The translations under genes and the position numbers were made by a program. A DNA stretch of 5,251 nt from Lachnospiraceae bacterium (GTDB taxonomy: Bacteria > Bacillota > Clostridia > Lachnospirales > Lachnospiraceae). Location: positions 1 to 5,251 of the forward strand of contig CAAGRM010000267.1 of assembly GCA_900772675.1 (NCBI GenBank), written 5' to 3'. How positions within the stretch are numbered: position 1 is the stretch's first letter; each line of letters begins with the position of its first letter. The notes below the pieces were generated by a model, which was given only the letters and a program-made list of their open reading frames with translations, was not told the origin of the DNA and searched no databases. Below are positions 5,113-5,251 of this stretch, in pieces.

Positions 5113-5251
5113 CTGTTTTTTTTCGTAATCCTTCCACGTGCAAGATCTCTTTCGTAAAAGAACAGTACCATGTGCTCCAGATACCGTTTCAGAACGATCT
5201 GAATTTCCTCTTTCGGATTGATCGGCTCGGTCAGAATATTGTAAAGTCCGG
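5109..5251 (-). CDS. C-terminal end of an unrecognised protein (partial)
   Basis: An open frame enters from the right edge and ends at TGA (5111-5109), giving 46 visible residues. It includes ILTEPINPKEEIQIVLKRYL and HMVLFFYERDLARGRI and ends TKKNS. The pattern is amphipathic and helical with a basic tail, like a real protein end. The other two frames are less protein-like: one has an early stop, the other an unlikely composition. I do not recognise the family. No terminator lies between its stop and efp, so its transcript may read into efp; the efp -35 box overlaps its stop codon. Confidence 0.6.
   Translation of the reverse strand, partial: GLYNILTEPINPKEEIQIVLKRYLEHMVLFFYERDLARGRITKKNS

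Overview
All genes in this window lie on the minus strand, so it reads from right to left. The content suggests a gut-type Clostridia, most likely Lachnospiraceae. The reasons are a DUF5688-type protein, a ligA of the divergent type I associate with that family, a Bacillus-like EF-P, strong GGAGG ribosome binding sites, a tRNA gene without encoded CCA, and moderate GC. This placement is from memory of the families, not from a search.

Right to left: (1) 5251-5109, the last 46 codons of an unrecognised gene. (2) 5112-4404, a monocistronic unit for elongation factor P: promoter overlapping the previous stop codon, a hairpin in the 5' UTR, efp, and a strong intrinsic terminator. (3) 4206-3250, a DUF5688-family protein of unknown function behind a leader of about 200 bases with a short hairpin but no convincing promoter. 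(4) 3243-3002, a G-rich tract, a very good sigma-A promoter carrying a dyad over its -10 box, tRNA-Arg(CCG), and two successive hairpins. (5) 2903-1995, a membrane-anchored protein with an acidic Asn/Thr/Gly repeat linker and a probable NTF2-like outer domain. (6) 2011-1875, a possible promoter followed directly by a roughly 100-base branched RNA structure ending in U7. (7) 1846-1, a two-gene operon of rluF (23S rRNA pseudouridine synthase) and ligA (DNA ligase), coupled by an ATGA overlap; ligA runs off the window.

Most of this is housekeeping: translation (efp, tRNA-Arg, rluF) and DNA joining (ligA). No mobile element, CRISPR array, toxin-antitoxin pair or defence locus is visible. The points most worth a second look are the ligA product, which lacks several residues that the E. 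coli enzyme needs for NAD+ binding and chemistry; the abrupt loss of ligA-like sequence in the last 44 bases at the left edge; and the structured leader in front of rluF-ligA, which could be an attenuator.
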